This document shows positions 37,148-46,229 of a stretch of DNA of 64,000 nucleotides, in pieces. This DNA is from Brachymonas denitrificans. Lineage in GTDB: Bacteria > Pseudomonadota > Gammaproteobacteria > Burkholderiales > Burkholderiaceae_C. The notes under the pieces are model-generated. The model did no database searches, was not told the origin of the DNA, and saw nothing but the letters and a program-made list of their open reading frames with translations. Position 1 is the stretch's first letter, and every line of letters begins with the position of its first letter. Position numbers and translations under genes: made by a program. The stretch is from positions 2,371,001 through 2,435,000 of the forward strand of contig NZ_CAJQUA010000001.1 in assembly GCF_907163135.1 (NCBI RefSeq), read 5' to 3'.

Positions 37148-37936
37148 TCAGGACGCGGGGCGGGTCAGTCCTTCCAGCCAGGCATCCAGCATCGCCACGC
37201 TGTAATGGCTGGCCACCTGTTCGACGAAGCGCGTGAAATCGGTATGCGCGGCATCGTCGGCGCGGTCGGAAATGGTGCGCATGGCGACGAAGGGCAGATC
37301 GTAGTCATGGCAGACCTGGGCCACGGCGGCGCCTTCCATTTCAACGGCCAGACCGTCCGGCAGGCGCTGGCGCAGCGCCTCGCTTTCGGCGCTGGTGGCG
37401 ACGAAGCGGTCGCCACTCAGGATCAACCCCTCGTGCACGCGCGGTGCCTGCAGGCCGAACTCGGTCACGGCCGCGGCTCCCAGCGCCGCCTGCGGATCGG
37501 CCAGCACCTGGCGTGCCGCTGCCGCAAGCGAGTCGCTCATGCCGGCTTCAGTGTCGAAGCGCGCACGGCCGTAGAGCGGCACTTCGTGCTGGGCGAATAG
37601 CGGCGAGGCATTCATGTCATGCTGCAGAAAACTGCGCGCGACCACCACGTCGCCCACGTTCACACCCTCTGCCAGCCCGCCGGCCACGCCGGTGAACACG
37701 ATGGCATCCACCTGAAAGCGTTCGATCAGCGCCGTGGCCGTGGTCGCGGCGGCCACCTTGCCGATGCGCGACAGCACAGCCACCACCTCGCGCCCGTGCC
37801 AGTGGCCGCGCCAGAAGCTGCGGCCGGCCACGCGGGTCTTGTGTTCGTCGGGCATGCGGTCGAGCACGGCGGAGAGTTCGTCGCGCATGGCGGCAATGAT
37901 GCCGATGCGGCCGGTGGCGGGCAGGGGAAGTGTCAT
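37148..37936 (-). CDS. mtnN: 5'-methylthioadenosine/S-adenosylhomocysteine nucleosidase
   Basis: The 262-residue protein matches MTA/SAH nucleosidase: IGIIAAMRDELSAVL, the catalytic Glu at the end of this start region, VFTGVAGGLAEGVNVGDVVV, DMEG-like VEMEGAAVAQVC and MRTISDRADD with the catalytic Asp. It removes adenine from MTA and SAH, which accumulate from polyamine and methylation pathways. ATG 37936 is preferred over an in-frame TTG at 37945. It is a single gene in the same direction as the PfpI gene, 95 bases away. Confidence 0.93.
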   Translation of the reverse strand: MTLPLPATGRIGIIAAMRDELSAVLDRMPDEHKTRVAGRSFWRGHWHGREVVAVLSRIGKVAAATTATALIERFQVDAIVFTGVAGGLAEGVNVGDVVVARSFLQHDMNASPLFAQHEVPLYGRARFDTEAGMSDSLAAAARQVLADPQAALGAAAVTEFGLQAPRVHEGLILSGDRFVATSAESEALRQRLPDGLAVEMEGAAVAQVCHDYDLPFVAMRTISDRADDAAHTDFTRFVEQVASHYSVAMLDAWLEGLTRPAS

Positions 37937-38127
37937 GGCAGGCAACAGAGGTCGTCGAAAGTAGTGATTGTCCCACCCGGTGGCAATTGCGTGAAAAGGT
38001 AACAGGAGTTAAGAGGCGCTTGCAGGCAGACGGGTTTCGGTCATCATGGTCTAATTGGAACCAAGCTTCGTGATTGTGTAGCAAGATTCCGCTGAGGACT
38101 TCGAGTCTGGCGGCCGCAGGAATTGCC

Positions 38128-38613
38128 ATGTACACCTCTTTCCGCTCCCTGATTTCCCGCCCGATGCGCATGTTCGGCTTGGCATTTGCCGCCGGCGCCA
38201 TGCTGCTGGCCGGTTGCGGCAGCCCGCCGCCCGCATCGACATCCAAAAGCACCGTGCGCACCATGCCGCGCAGCGTGTCCAACGCCAACTTGGGCTGGGT
38301 CGGCAGCTACCGCACCAATGCACCTTGTCCCCAGACCGGCGCTCCCGGCTGCACCAGCCAGACGTTGATGCTGATGCTCAATCCGGACAATACCTACAGC
38401 CTGACCACCACCACCTACCGTCGCAGCGGGGCGCCCTACAGCTTCACCAGCCGTGCGCGCTTCCGCTGGGATGGCCGCGATATCGTGCTGGCCTCCAAGG
38501 ACGAAAATGCCCGCCTGCGCGTGGTGGGCAATGGCACGCTGGAGCGCATTGGCGCTGACGGGCTGACCCAGTCCGAGGCGGCGCGCACGCCGCTGGTATT
38601 CCGCAAGCTGTAA
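38128..38613 (+). CDS. NlpE-like outer-membrane lipoprotein
   Basis: The 161-residue product has a lipoprotein signal peptide with lipobox LLAGC at about residue 30. The rest resembles the NlpE N-terminal barrel: GWVGSYRTNAPCPQTGAPGC, LMLMLNPDNTYSLTTTTYRR, RARFRWDGRDIVLAS and VGNGTLERIGADG. NlpE proteins sense envelope stress and copper in enterobacteria. The C-x-x-C pair of NlpE is replaced by two Cys eight residues apart, so the redox or copper role may differ. AGGA precedes the ATG. Confidence 0.75.
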   Translation: MYTSFRSLISRPMRMFGLAFAAGAMLLAGCGSPPPASTSKSTVRTMPRSVSNANLGWVGSYRTNAPCPQTGAPGCTSQTLMLMLNPDNTYSLTTTTYRRSGAPYSFTSRARFRWDGRDIVLASKDENARLRVVGNGTLERIGADGLTQSEAARTPLVFRKL

Positions 38614-38635
38614 GGCGACAAGCCGGGCAGGCCGG

Positions 38636-38670
38636 CGGCTGACGGCTAACGGCTAACGGCTAACGAGCAA
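38636..38670. repeat. heptamer tandem repeat (CGGCTAA)
   Basis: Five 7-base units stand in a row: CGGCTGA, three CGGCTAA and CGAGCAA. The array lies between the convergent lipoprotein and thiE genes. No function is visible; it is a likely length polymorphism. Confidence 0.75.
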
Positions 38671-38720
38671 CGGCTCCGGCAGAGCATGCGGTATGCCGCA
38701 GCAAGTCCGCCCGGCCCTGG

Positions 38721-39959
38721 TCAATACATCGGCACGCAAGGCACCGGCCGCAGCGTGGGCTCCGGCCATTCCGGCGCAGGTGTGGCTCCGCGCTGCCCGT
38801 GCCCGCGCGCAATCGCCTCGCGCAACGCCTGTACGGCGTGCGCCGGATCGGCCGCGCCGGTAATGTCACTCACCACCGCCACCATGTCGGCGCCCGCGGC
38901 AGCCGCCGCCTCGGCGCGGTCCGGCTGCATGCCGCCGATAGCCACCAGCGGCAACGGCGGCTGGTGCGCGTCCCCCTCGCCATGCACCAGTTGCGCCCAC
39001 CAGCCCACATTGGCGCTGCCCAGCGGAATCCAGGGCATGTCCTTGGTGGTGGTCGCATGCACCGGTCCGCAGGCTACATGGCTGGGCCGGGTGCGCAGCG
39101 CGCGCGAAAGCTCCCACAGGCTGTGCGTGCTGAGCCCCAGGCGCAAGCCGGACAGCATCAGCCGATCCAGATCGGCATCCGAGAGGGTCTGCAGGTCTTC
39201 CTGCCCCATGTGCACGCCGTAGATGCCATGCCCGTTGCGGTGCAGCAGGTGGCGCAACGCGGCCTGCCAGTGGTCGTTGATGATGAGCAGGGCGCCATGG
39301 CGGCCCGCGGCTTCGGCGCAGCGCGCGATCTGCGCATCCAGCTCGCCGGGCGCAGGATCCTTCAGGCGCAGCTGCACCAGCTTCACGCCCATCTCCATGC
39401 AGCGGATCACCCAGTCCGCATCGCCCATCACGGCGTACAGCGCATGCGGATGGCCGGGCTGGAACAGCGCGCGCGGCATCGGCGAGAACGCCGCGGGGCG
39501 TGGCTCGCCCAGCAGCGGAAAATAACGGCGCTGCCGCGTGAATCCGGCCGAAACGGTACTGAGGGATTGATCCAGCGCCGCCAGCGCCGCCATCATGCCA
39601 AGCAGAGCGGCATCGGCGGCGCAGAAGCCGCGTTCGGCAGCCAGCACGGCCGCATCGGACAGCACTTCACCCGCCGCCGGTCGCCAGCGTGGCGCCTCCG
39701 CCAGCGGGCTGCGCAGCCAGCCCTGCACCTGCGGACTGGCCAGGTACAGGCGCGCCGCTTCCTCCACGTTGCCCGGCGTCGCCAGCACGGCATGCTGCTG
39801 GCCGGGCAGGGCGGTGCACAGGTCCTGCCAGCATTGCTGCGCCCAGTGCTCGATGGCGTGGTCGCGCGCGATGCCGGTGGCCACGCCCGGCAGCTCGGCC
39901 AAGGCCGGCTGCCAGTCGAGCACATGCACGGTGACGGGAGTGGGAGTCAGGGCAGTCAT
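38721..39959 (-). CDS. thiE: thiamine phosphate synthase with an extra N-terminal domain
   Basis: ThiE joins HMP-pyrophosphate and thiazole phosphate to thiamine phosphate. The C-terminal half (about residue 178 on) has the family motifs HALYAVMGD, KLVQLRLKDP, INDHWQAA, GVHMGQEDL, LGLSTHS, GPVHATTTKDM and VAIGGM. The first about 175 residues (WQPALAELPGVATGIARDHA; FCAADAALLGMMAALAALDQ) are an unrecognised helical, Ala-rich domain, so the protein is about twice the usual length. Its ATG overlaps the stop of the thioesterase gene (ATGA), so the two are translationally coupled. Confidence 0.85.
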   Translation of the reverse strand: MTALTPTPVTVHVLDWQPALAELPGVATGIARDHAIEHWAQQCWQDLCTALPGQQHAVLATPGNVEEAARLYLASPQVQGWLRSPLAEAPRWRPAAGEVLSDAAVLAAERGFCAADAALLGMMAALAALDQSLSTVSAGFTRQRRYFPLLGEPRPAAFSPMPRALFQPGHPHALYAVMGDADWVIRCMEMGVKLVQLRLKDPAPGELDAQIARCAEAAGRHGALLIINDHWQAALRHLLHRNGHGIYGVHMGQEDLQTLSDADLDRLMLSGLRLGLSTHSLWELSRALRTRPSHVACGPVHATTTKDMPWIPLGSANVGWWAQLVHGEGDAHQPPLPLVAIGGMQPDRAEAAAAAGADMVAVVSDITGAADPAHAVQALREAIARGHGQRGATPAPEWPEPTLRPVPCVPMY

Positions 39960-40384
39960 GTCGTTTCCTTGGCGTGCAGAAAGCGCGCGAATTGGGTGCG
40001 CAGGGCCGGTGCCATGGGAGCGGGGCGCAGGCTCTGGTAATCCACGTTCACCAGCCGCTGGCGGATGCGCACACGTACCTCGCCGGCGCAAGCCAGTTCC
40101 ATAACCAGCCGCAGCGAGGATTCGCCCAGATGCGTGATCCAGAGCGAACACTCCAGCGTTTCGCCATAGCGCGAGGGGCGCAGAAAATCCAGCTCCAGCG
40201 AAGCCGTGGGAAAGCCCTGGCCCCACACCTCGTGCAGGGTATGGAAGTCCACCTCCAGCGCCTCGCGGAACCACTCTTCCAGCAGCTCGTGACCGATCTC
40301 TGTATAGCGCGGATAGTAGACGATGCCGGCCGGATCGCACTGGCCAAAGCGCACCACGCGCGTCCTGCGGAAAACCTCGGCCAT
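39956..40384 (-). CDS. acyl-CoA thioesterase (4-hydroxybenzoyl-CoA thioesterase family)
   Basis: The 142-residue hot-dog protein has the 4HBT active-site motif FGQCDPAGIVYYPRY with the catalytic Asp, then LELDFLRPSRYGETL and RQRLVNVDY. It should hydrolyse an acyl- or aroyl-CoA. It begins directly downstream of the GST gene and overlaps thiE by four bases. ATG 40384 fits family members; the longer open frame is not supported. The link with thiamine synthesis is positional only. Confidence 0.88.
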   Translation of the reverse strand: MAEVFRRTRVVRFGQCDPAGIVYYPRYTEIGHELLEEWFREALEVDFHTLHEVWGQGFPTASLELDFLRPSRYGETLECSLWITHLGESSLRLVMELACAGEVRVRIRQRLVNVDYQSLRPAPMAPALRTQFARFLHAKETT

Positions 40385-40394
40385 GGCGACAGGC

Positions 40395-41057
40395 TCAGAC
40401 CAGCGGCTTGGCGCGCAGGCCGATGCGCTCGCGTTCCATGGCGCGCTGCACGGCGGGATGTGCGGCCACACGCTCGGCATAGTCCCACAACTGCGGCCAC
40501 TGCTGCTCGGGCTCCAGGCTGGCCAGCTGGGCCCAGCGGATCACGGTGAGCGCATAGGCATCGACCACGCCCGGTGCCGCGCCGTTGAGGAAATCGTTGC
40601 CGGCAGCACGCGCGGTCACCACCTTGTCCTGCAGCTGCTGCATCTGTGCGGCATAGGCCTGGCGTGCCTTTTCGCGCACCGCGGTCTGCATGGCGGCATC
40701 CTCCACCACCGCGTCGGGCTTGAATACGCGGTTGAACGTGGTGTGCACGGTGTTGTTCAGCCAGGCCAGCGTTTCGAGGGCGCGCGTGCGGGCCAGCGCT
40801 TCCTGCGGGAATAGGCCGGCCTGCGGATGCTGCGCTTCCAGATGCAGCGTGATCGCGATGATCTGGGTGATGGCGGCATCACCATCCTGCAGCACCGGCA
40901 CCTGGCCGGCCGGGTTGATGGCGAGGAATTCGGGGGAGCGGTGTTCGCCCTTGTGCATCTTCACCAGCTGCGCGTCGAACGGCTGGCCGATCAGTTCCAG
41001 GGCGATGTGCGGCACCAGCGAGCAGGCGCCGGGGGCAAAGTAGAGCTTCAGGGGCAT
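40395..41057 (-). CDS. glutathione S-transferase
   Basis: The 220-residue protein has a thioredoxin-fold N-terminal domain (LKLYFAPGACSLVPHIAL, EFLAINPAGQVPVLQDGD, ITQIIAITLHLE) and a helical C-terminal domain. YFAPGACS is typical of beta-class bacterial GSTs, where the Cys bonds with glutathione. GGAGA precedes ATG 41057. It is ten bases upstream of the thioesterase gene in the same direction, which suggests a three-gene transcript with thiE. Confidence 0.92.
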   Translation of the reverse strand: MPLKLYFAPGACSLVPHIALELIGQPFDAQLVKMHKGEHRSPEFLAINPAGQVPVLQDGDAAITQIIAITLHLEAQHPQAGLFPQEALARTRALETLAWLNNTVHTTFNRVFKPDAVVEDAAMQTAVREKARQAYAAQMQQLQDKVVTARAAGNDFLNGAAPGVVDAYALTVIRWAQLASLEPEQQWPQLWDYAERVAAHPAVQRAMERERIGLRAKPLV

Positions 41058-41231
41058 GGGTGTCTCCGTGTGGGTTTGCGCCCATTGTGCCGCATCAGGG
41101 CAAGCGCCGGTGAAGGAGAGCAATCCGCCTTTTTCCCGAGCGGGTCGGGCCGTGGGGACCGGGTGGTTCAGCGCCGCCATCCAAGTGCGGCAGAGCATGT
41201 GCCCGGATCCCATGGGATCGCGGAAGAACGC

Positions 41232-42047
41232 TCAGTCGACATGCCCCGGCATCGGGCGCACGCTCACCTCGTCGCTCAGCACGTCGCGCAGCCCGTAGGC
41301 CGTCTGCACCTGCAGCGCGCCCGAGGCGCTCACGCCCACGGCACGGCCCTGCGAGCCATCGGACAGCCACACATCCTGCCCCGCCAGCGCATCGCGCACC
41401 TGGAAGCGGCTGACCCAGGGCGCAAAGCCGTACTGGCTGAACTGGCGCAGCGCCAGCGCCAGCGGCTGCGCGACCTGGGCCAGCACCGCAGGCGCCGTGG
41501 CGGCCGGGTCCAGCTCCTGCATCCAGGCCGGCTGCATGGGGGCTGGCAAGGCAGGATCGACCTCGGGCAAGGGCGGCGGCTGGCTGATGTTCAGGCCTAC
41601 GCCCACTACCACAAAGCGCTGGCGCCCCAGCATGCACACCTCCACCAGGATGCCGCCGAGCTTGCGCTGGCGGTACCACAGGTCGTTCGGCCATTTCAGG
41701 CGCAGTTCATGCCGGTGCTGCGGATCCAGGCTGTGCGCCAGGCTGCAGCCCACCACCAGCGAGAGGCCGGACAGGTCGCAGTCCTCCATCGGCAGGCCGA
41801 GCGAGAAGGTGAGCGAGCCGCCCACCGGCTGCGTGCTGTGCCACTGCTTGCCCATGCGGCCACGCCCGGCCTTCTGCTGCTCGGCCACCAGCAGAATGGG
41901 CTGCAGATAGCCATCGCGGGCGCGCTTCATCAGCGTGGAATTGGTCGAGTCGAGCTGGGGCAGCACCTCCACGCTGAAGCCGGGCCAGGTCGGCTCGATG
42001 CTGTGCCACAGGGTTTCGGCGGGCCATTGCAGGGTCAGGGCGGGCAT
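41232..42047 (-). CDS. birA: biotin--[acetyl-CoA-carboxylase] ligase
   Basis: The ligase attaches biotin to the carrier domain of acetyl-CoA carboxylase. The 271-residue protein has the core motifs LDSTNSTLMK, AGRGRMGKQWHS, RLKWPNDLWY and GGILVEV, and a short C-terminal domain. The N-terminal winged HTH of E. coli BirA is absent, so it is an enzyme only and not a repressor. It lies about 150 bases from topB, divergently. Confidence 0.95.
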   Translation of the reverse strand: MPALTLQWPAETLWHSIEPTWPGFSVEVLPQLDSTNSTLMKRARDGYLQPILLVAEQQKAGRGRMGKQWHSTQPVGGSLTFSLGLPMEDCDLSGLSLVVGCSLAHSLDPQHRHELRLKWPNDLWYRQRKLGGILVEVCMLGRQRFVVVGVGLNISQPPPLPEVDPALPAPMQPAWMQELDPAATAPAVLAQVAQPLALALRQFSQYGFAPWVSRFQVRDALAGQDVWLSDGSQGRAVGVSASGALQVQTAYGLRDVLSDEVSVRPMPGHVD

Positions 42048-42201
42048 GGGAACAGGGCCTGCGGCCGGATACCGCAGAAGAATGTGCTAATTTATAAAAA
42101 GGGAGAAGGTCTAGCCGGGTAAGATGCAGTCCCGCATAGCCTGACGCATTGTAGAAGTCTTTACTCCCCGCGCCCACCCCGTATTCCAGTCAGAACACTC
42201 C

Positions 42202-45200
42202 ATGAGCAAAGCTCTCGTCATCGCAGAGAAACCTTCCGTCGCACAAGACATCGTGCGCGCCCTTACGCCCGTTTCCGGCCAGTTCGCCAAGCACGACGAA
42301 CACTTCGAGAACGAGCGCTACATCGTCACCAGCGCCGTCGGTCATCTGGTGGAAATCCAGGCGCCCGAGCAGTACGACGTCAAGCGCGGCAAGTGGAGCT
42401 TTGCCAACCTGCCGGTGATTCCGCCGCATTTCGACCTGAAACCGGTGGACAAGACCAGGACGCGCCTGAACGCGGTGGTGAAGCAGGCCAAGCGCAAGGA
42501 CGTGAGCGAACTCATCAACGCCTGTGACGCGGGGCGCGAAGGGGAGTTGATTTTCCGCCTGATCGAGCAATATGCGGGCGGTGCCAAGCCGCTGGGCAAG
42601 CCGGTGCGCCGCCTGTGGCTGCAGAGCATGACGCAGCAGGCCATCCGCGACGGTTTCGACAAGCTGCGCAGCGACCAGCAGATGCAGGGCCTGGCCGATG
42701 CGGCACGCTCGCGCTCCGAGGCGGACTGGCTGGTCGGCATCAACGGCACGCGCGCCATGACGGCCTTCAACTCGCGCGACGGCGGCTTCTTCCTGACCAC
42801 TGTCGGTCGCGTACAGACGCCAACATTGGCGATCGTCGTCGAACGTGAAGAGAAAATCCGCCAATTCGTCAGTCGCGACTACTGGGAGGTGCACGCCACC
42901 TTCGGTGCAGAGGCGGGCGAATACGCGGGCAAATGGTTTGATCCGGCCTGGAAGAAGGGCGACGATGCCGAGGCCAAGGCGGATCGCTTGTGGAACCAGG
43001 AGCAGGCACGCGCCATTGCCGCCGCCGTGCGCGGCAAGGCCGCCAGCGTCACCGAAGAGAGCAAGCCCACCACGCAGGCCTCGCCGCTGCTGTTCGACCT
43101 GACCAGCCTGCAGCGCGAGGCCAACGGCAAGTTCGGCTTTTCCGCCAAGACCACGCTGAGCCTGGCGCAAAGCCTGTACGAGCGCCACAAGGCGCTGACC
43201 TATCCGCGTACCGACGCGCGCCACCTGCCCGAGGATTACCTCGGCGTGGCGCACAAGACCTTCGCCATGCTGGCCGGCAGCGGCATGTCGCACCTCGCGC
43301 CGTATGCGCAGCAGGCCATTGACAAGGGCTACATCAAGCCGAGCCGCCGCATCTTCGACAATAGCAAGGTGAGCGATCACTTCGCCATCATCCCCACGCT
43401 GCAGGCTCCGGGCCAGCTGAGCGAGGCCGAGCGCAAGCTGTACGATCTGGTGGTGCGCCGTTTCATGGCGGTGTTCTACCCGAGCGCGGAATTTACCGTT
43501 ACCACGCGCATCAGCACCGTGTCGGTGCCGGCTGATACGCCGGCAGCCGGGGGCGAGCGCATCGGCACCAGCCACCACTTCCGTTCCGACGGCAAGGTGC
43601 TGGTCAAGCCGGGCTGGCTGGCGATCTACGGCAAGGAAGCCGCGGCGGAGTCGGGCGATGACAAGGACGGCAAGCACCTGGTGCCGGTCAAGCCGGGCGA
43701 GATGGTTCGCACCGAACACGCAGAGGCCAAGGGCCTGAAGACCAAGCCGCCGGCCCGCTTCAGCGAAGCCACGCTGCTGGGCGCCATGGAAGGCGCCGGC
43801 AAGTGGATCGAGGACGACGAACTGCGCGAAGCCATGCAGGAAAAGGGGCTGGGCACGCCGGCCACGCGCGCCGCCATCATCGAAGGCCTGCTGACGGAAA
43901 AATACCTGCTGCGCGAGGGGCGCGAGATGATCCCCACGGCCAAGGCCTTCCAGCTGATGACGCTGCTCCGCGGCCTGCAGGTGGAGGAGCTGAGCAAGCC
44001 CGAGCTCACCGGCAACTGGGAATACAAGCTGGCGCAGATCGAGCACGGCAAGCTCAGCCGCGCAGCCTTCATGCAGGACATCGCGGCCATGACCGAGCGC
44101 ATCGTGCGCAAAGCCAAGGAATACGACCGCGACACCGTGCCGGGCAACTACGCCACGCTGGCCACGCCCTGCCCGAACTGCGGTGGCGTGGTGAAGGAAA
44201 ACTATCGCCGCTACGCCTGCACCGGTGCACCGGGCGCGACCGAGGGCTGCGGCTTCTCCATCGGCAAGACGCCGGGCGGCCGCACCTTCGACCAGCCTGA
44301 AGTGGAGCAATTGCTGGCCGACAAGCGCATCGGCCCGCTGGAAGGCTTCCGCAGCAAGGCGGGCTGGCCGTTCACGGCCGAGCTGCAGTTGGTGCGCGAC
44401 GAGGAACTGAACAACTGGAAGCTGGAGTTCGACTTCGGCAACGAGGACGAGGCGGACAGCGGCGAACTGGCCGACTTTGCCGGCGCGCACGTGCTGGGCA
44501 AGTGCCCATCCTGCGGCAGCAATGTGGTGGAGCACGGCAGCAGCTACGTCTGCGAGAAGGCGGTGCCCACTGTGGCGCACCCGACGCCGAGTTGCAAGTT
44601 CAAGACCGGCACCATCATCCTGCAGCAGCCGATCAGCCACGAACAGCTGGCCAAACTGCTGGTGGATGGCAAGACGGATCTGCTGGACAAGTTCATCTCG
44701 AACAAGACGCGCCGTGCGTTCAAGGCCTTCCTGGTGTGGGATGCGTCCGCGGGCAAGGTCGGCTTCGAGTTCGAACCGCGTGCGGGGGGTAAGGGCGCTC
44801 CGGCAAGGCGTGGCGCGGCGGCTGCTGCGCCTGCGAAAGGCGGCAAAGCCGCGCGCGGTGCTGCTGCCGATGCAGACACCGGCAAGTCAGCCAGTACGAC
44901 ACGCAAAGCTGCACCCGCGAAGTCGGGGGCAGGCAAGGCGAGCACGACCAAGGCTGGTGCTGGCAAGACCAGCGCCACCAAGGCCACGGTGACCAAGAAG
45001 CCACGCGCCAGCGCCGCCGGCACGCTCAAGCCCAGCGCCGAACTGGCCGCCGTGATCGGCGACGAACTGGTGTCCCGTCCGCAGGCCATGAAGAAGATCT
45101 GGGATTACATCAAGGCGCAGAACCTGCAGGACCCGAAGGACAAGCGCACCATCGTCGCCGACACCAAGCTGCGCGCCGTGCTGGGTGCGGACAGCGTCAA

Positions 45201-45243
45201 CATGTTTGCGATTGCGGGCATCATCGGCAAGCATGTGAGCTGA
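42202..45243 (+). CDS. topB: DNA topoisomerase III with C-terminal SWIB domain
   Basis: Topoisomerase III decatenates DNA through a transient 5'-phosphotyrosine. The 1013-residue protein starts with a Toprim domain (ALVIAEKPSVAQ, CDAGREGELIFRL), then the type IA core with active-site Tyr near residue 334 (LTYPRTDARH). Zinc-finger-like cysteines follow (CPNCGGVV, CPSCGSNVVE) from about 657. A low-complexity Ala/Lys/Thr linker (about 860-940) leads to a SWIB/MDM2-like domain (about 940-1013: VSRPQAMKKIWDYIKAQNLQ). The enterobacterial enzyme is much shorter, near 650 residues. Confidence 0.95.
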   Translation: MSKALVIAEKPSVAQDIVRALTPVSGQFAKHDEHFENERYIVTSAVGHLVEIQAPEQYDVKRGKWSFANLPVIPPHFDLKPVDKTRTRLNAVVKQAKRKDVSELINACDAGREGELIFRLIEQYAGGAKPLGKPVRRLWLQSMTQQAIRDGFDKLRSDQQMQGLADAARSRSEADWLVGINGTRAMTAFNSRDGGFFLTTVGRVQTPTLAIVVEREEKIRQFVSRDYWEVHATFGAEAGEYAGKWFDPAWKKGDDAEAKADRLWNQEQARAIAAAVRGKAASVTEESKPTTQASPLLFDLTSLQREANGKFGFSAKTTLSLAQSLYERHKALTYPRTDARHLPEDYLGVAHKTFAMLAGSGMSHLAPYAQQAIDKGYIKPSRRIFDNSKVSDHFAIIPTLQAPGQLSEAERKLYDLVVRRFMAVFYPSAEFTVTTRISTVSVPADTPAAGGERIGTSHHFRSDGKVLVKPGWLAIYGKEAAAESGDDKDGKHLVPVKPGEMVRTEHAEAKGLKTKPPARFSEATLLGAMEGAGKWIEDDELREAMQEKGLGTPATRAAIIEGLLTEKYLLREGREMIPTAKAFQLMTLLRGLQVEELSKPELTGNWEYKLAQIEHGKLSRAAFMQDIAAMTERIVRKAKEYDRDTVPGNYATLATPCPNCGGVVKENYRRYACTGAPGATEGCGFSIGKTPGGRTFDQPEVEQLLADKRIGPLEGFRSKAGWPFTAELQLVRDEELNNWKLEFDFGNEDEADSGELADFAGAHVLGKCPSCGSNVVEHGSSYVCEKAVPTVAHPTPSCKFKTGTIILQQPISHEQLAKLLVDGKTDLLDKFISNKTRRAFKAFLVWDASAGKVGFEFEPRAGGKGAPARRGAAAAAPAKGGKAARGAAADADTGKSASTTRKAAPAKSGAGKASTTKAGAGKTSATKATVTKKPRASAAGTLKPSAELAAVIGDELVSRPQAMKKIWDYIKAQNLQDPKDKRTIVADTKLRAVLGADSVNMFAIAGIIGKHVS

Positions 45244-45366
45244 CAGCCGTAGCCACTTCAGCGTTGTCCGGCGAGGTGTTGTCGGCGATGTCCTGCACCA
45301 TGGAGGTGACTTTCACGTTGACGCGGCATTCGCTGCTGCGGCCGCCGGTGACTACGACCTGCTGGC

Positions 45367-45942
45367 TTAATCGTTACGCCGGCGGCGCAGCAGGGTGGTG
45401 ATGGGCATCTGGCGCGGTCCAGGTTCCAGCGTAGCCTGCTGGCCTGCCTGCAAGGTGCCGGATCGCTGCACCGCCAGATACCAGCCGCTGTAGCCGCTGC
45501 TGACCATGTCCTTCGCTGCCTGCGCATAATCCATGATGTGCACGAACTTGAAGCACGGCTGGCGCGGTTCGGTCACGCGCAGCGTGCAGTCGGGAAAGTG
45601 CAGCAGGTCGCCCACGTACACGTCCTGCTCCAGCAGGCCCTGCACGGTCAGGTTCTCGCCGAAAAATCCCGGTGGCAGCGCCTCGTCGAACAGGTCCACC
45701 TGCCGCTCGCGCCGGCGCTGTTCCCACCAGCCGTAGTGCTCGGCCGGATAGGCATACACCGCCTTGCCCACGCCGCCATGCCATTGCGGATCGGCCTGCT
45801 CGTCACCTTCCAGGCCGAGCGCCCCCACGGCGACTGCGCCTGCGCGGGGCCGCTTGCCGATGGCGGATAGCACTTTGCGGCCCTGGATCTGCAGGGGCTG
45901 GACGGTGGCGGTGTTGAAGCTGAGCAGGGTAATGGCAGTCAT
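45367..45942 (-). CDS. MOSC domain protein (YiiM-like)
   Basis: The 191-residue protein has MOSC-domain features: GLEGDEQADPQWHGG, AVYAYPAEHYGWWE, FGENLTVQGL and TEPRQPCFKF with the conserved Cys. YiiM/YcbX-type MOSC proteins take part in molybdenum-cofactor-dependent reduction of N-hydroxylated compounds. ATG 45942 is used although no ribosome-binding site is obvious. The 120 bases between its stop and topB are open on the minus strand with coding-like sequence but no gene I recognise. Confidence 0.9.
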   Translation of the reverse strand: MTAITLLSFNTATVQPLQIQGRKVLSAIGKRPRAGAVAVGALGLEGDEQADPQWHGGVGKAVYAYPAEHYGWWEQRRRERQVDLFDEALPPGFFGENLTVQGLLEQDVYVGDLLHFPDCTLRVTEPRQPCFKFVHIMDYAQAAKDMVSSGYSGWYLAVQRSGTLQAGQQATLEPGPRQMPITTLLRRRRND

Positions 45943-46229
45943 GAAAACAAAAGCGGCACCTGGTTGAGGTGCCGCCACTGTATCACTGAGATGGTCTGGC
46001 CTTGGACTGCCGGTGGGCGGTCATCCCGTTGCTCAGATTCCGTTGTGCAGAATCGCGGCAATCCCCTGGGGGCGGCGCCACGCAAAGATGCTGTGTGGGC
46101 CGGGGCCGGTGTGCCTTGTGCACATGGCTTCATCTTAGAAGTGCCCGTCGGGCGGATTATTGCCATGATTGCGGAGAAATGCCATCAATTTGGCAGAAAA
46201 TTGCCAGATGAAGAAAACGAGGGCAATTT

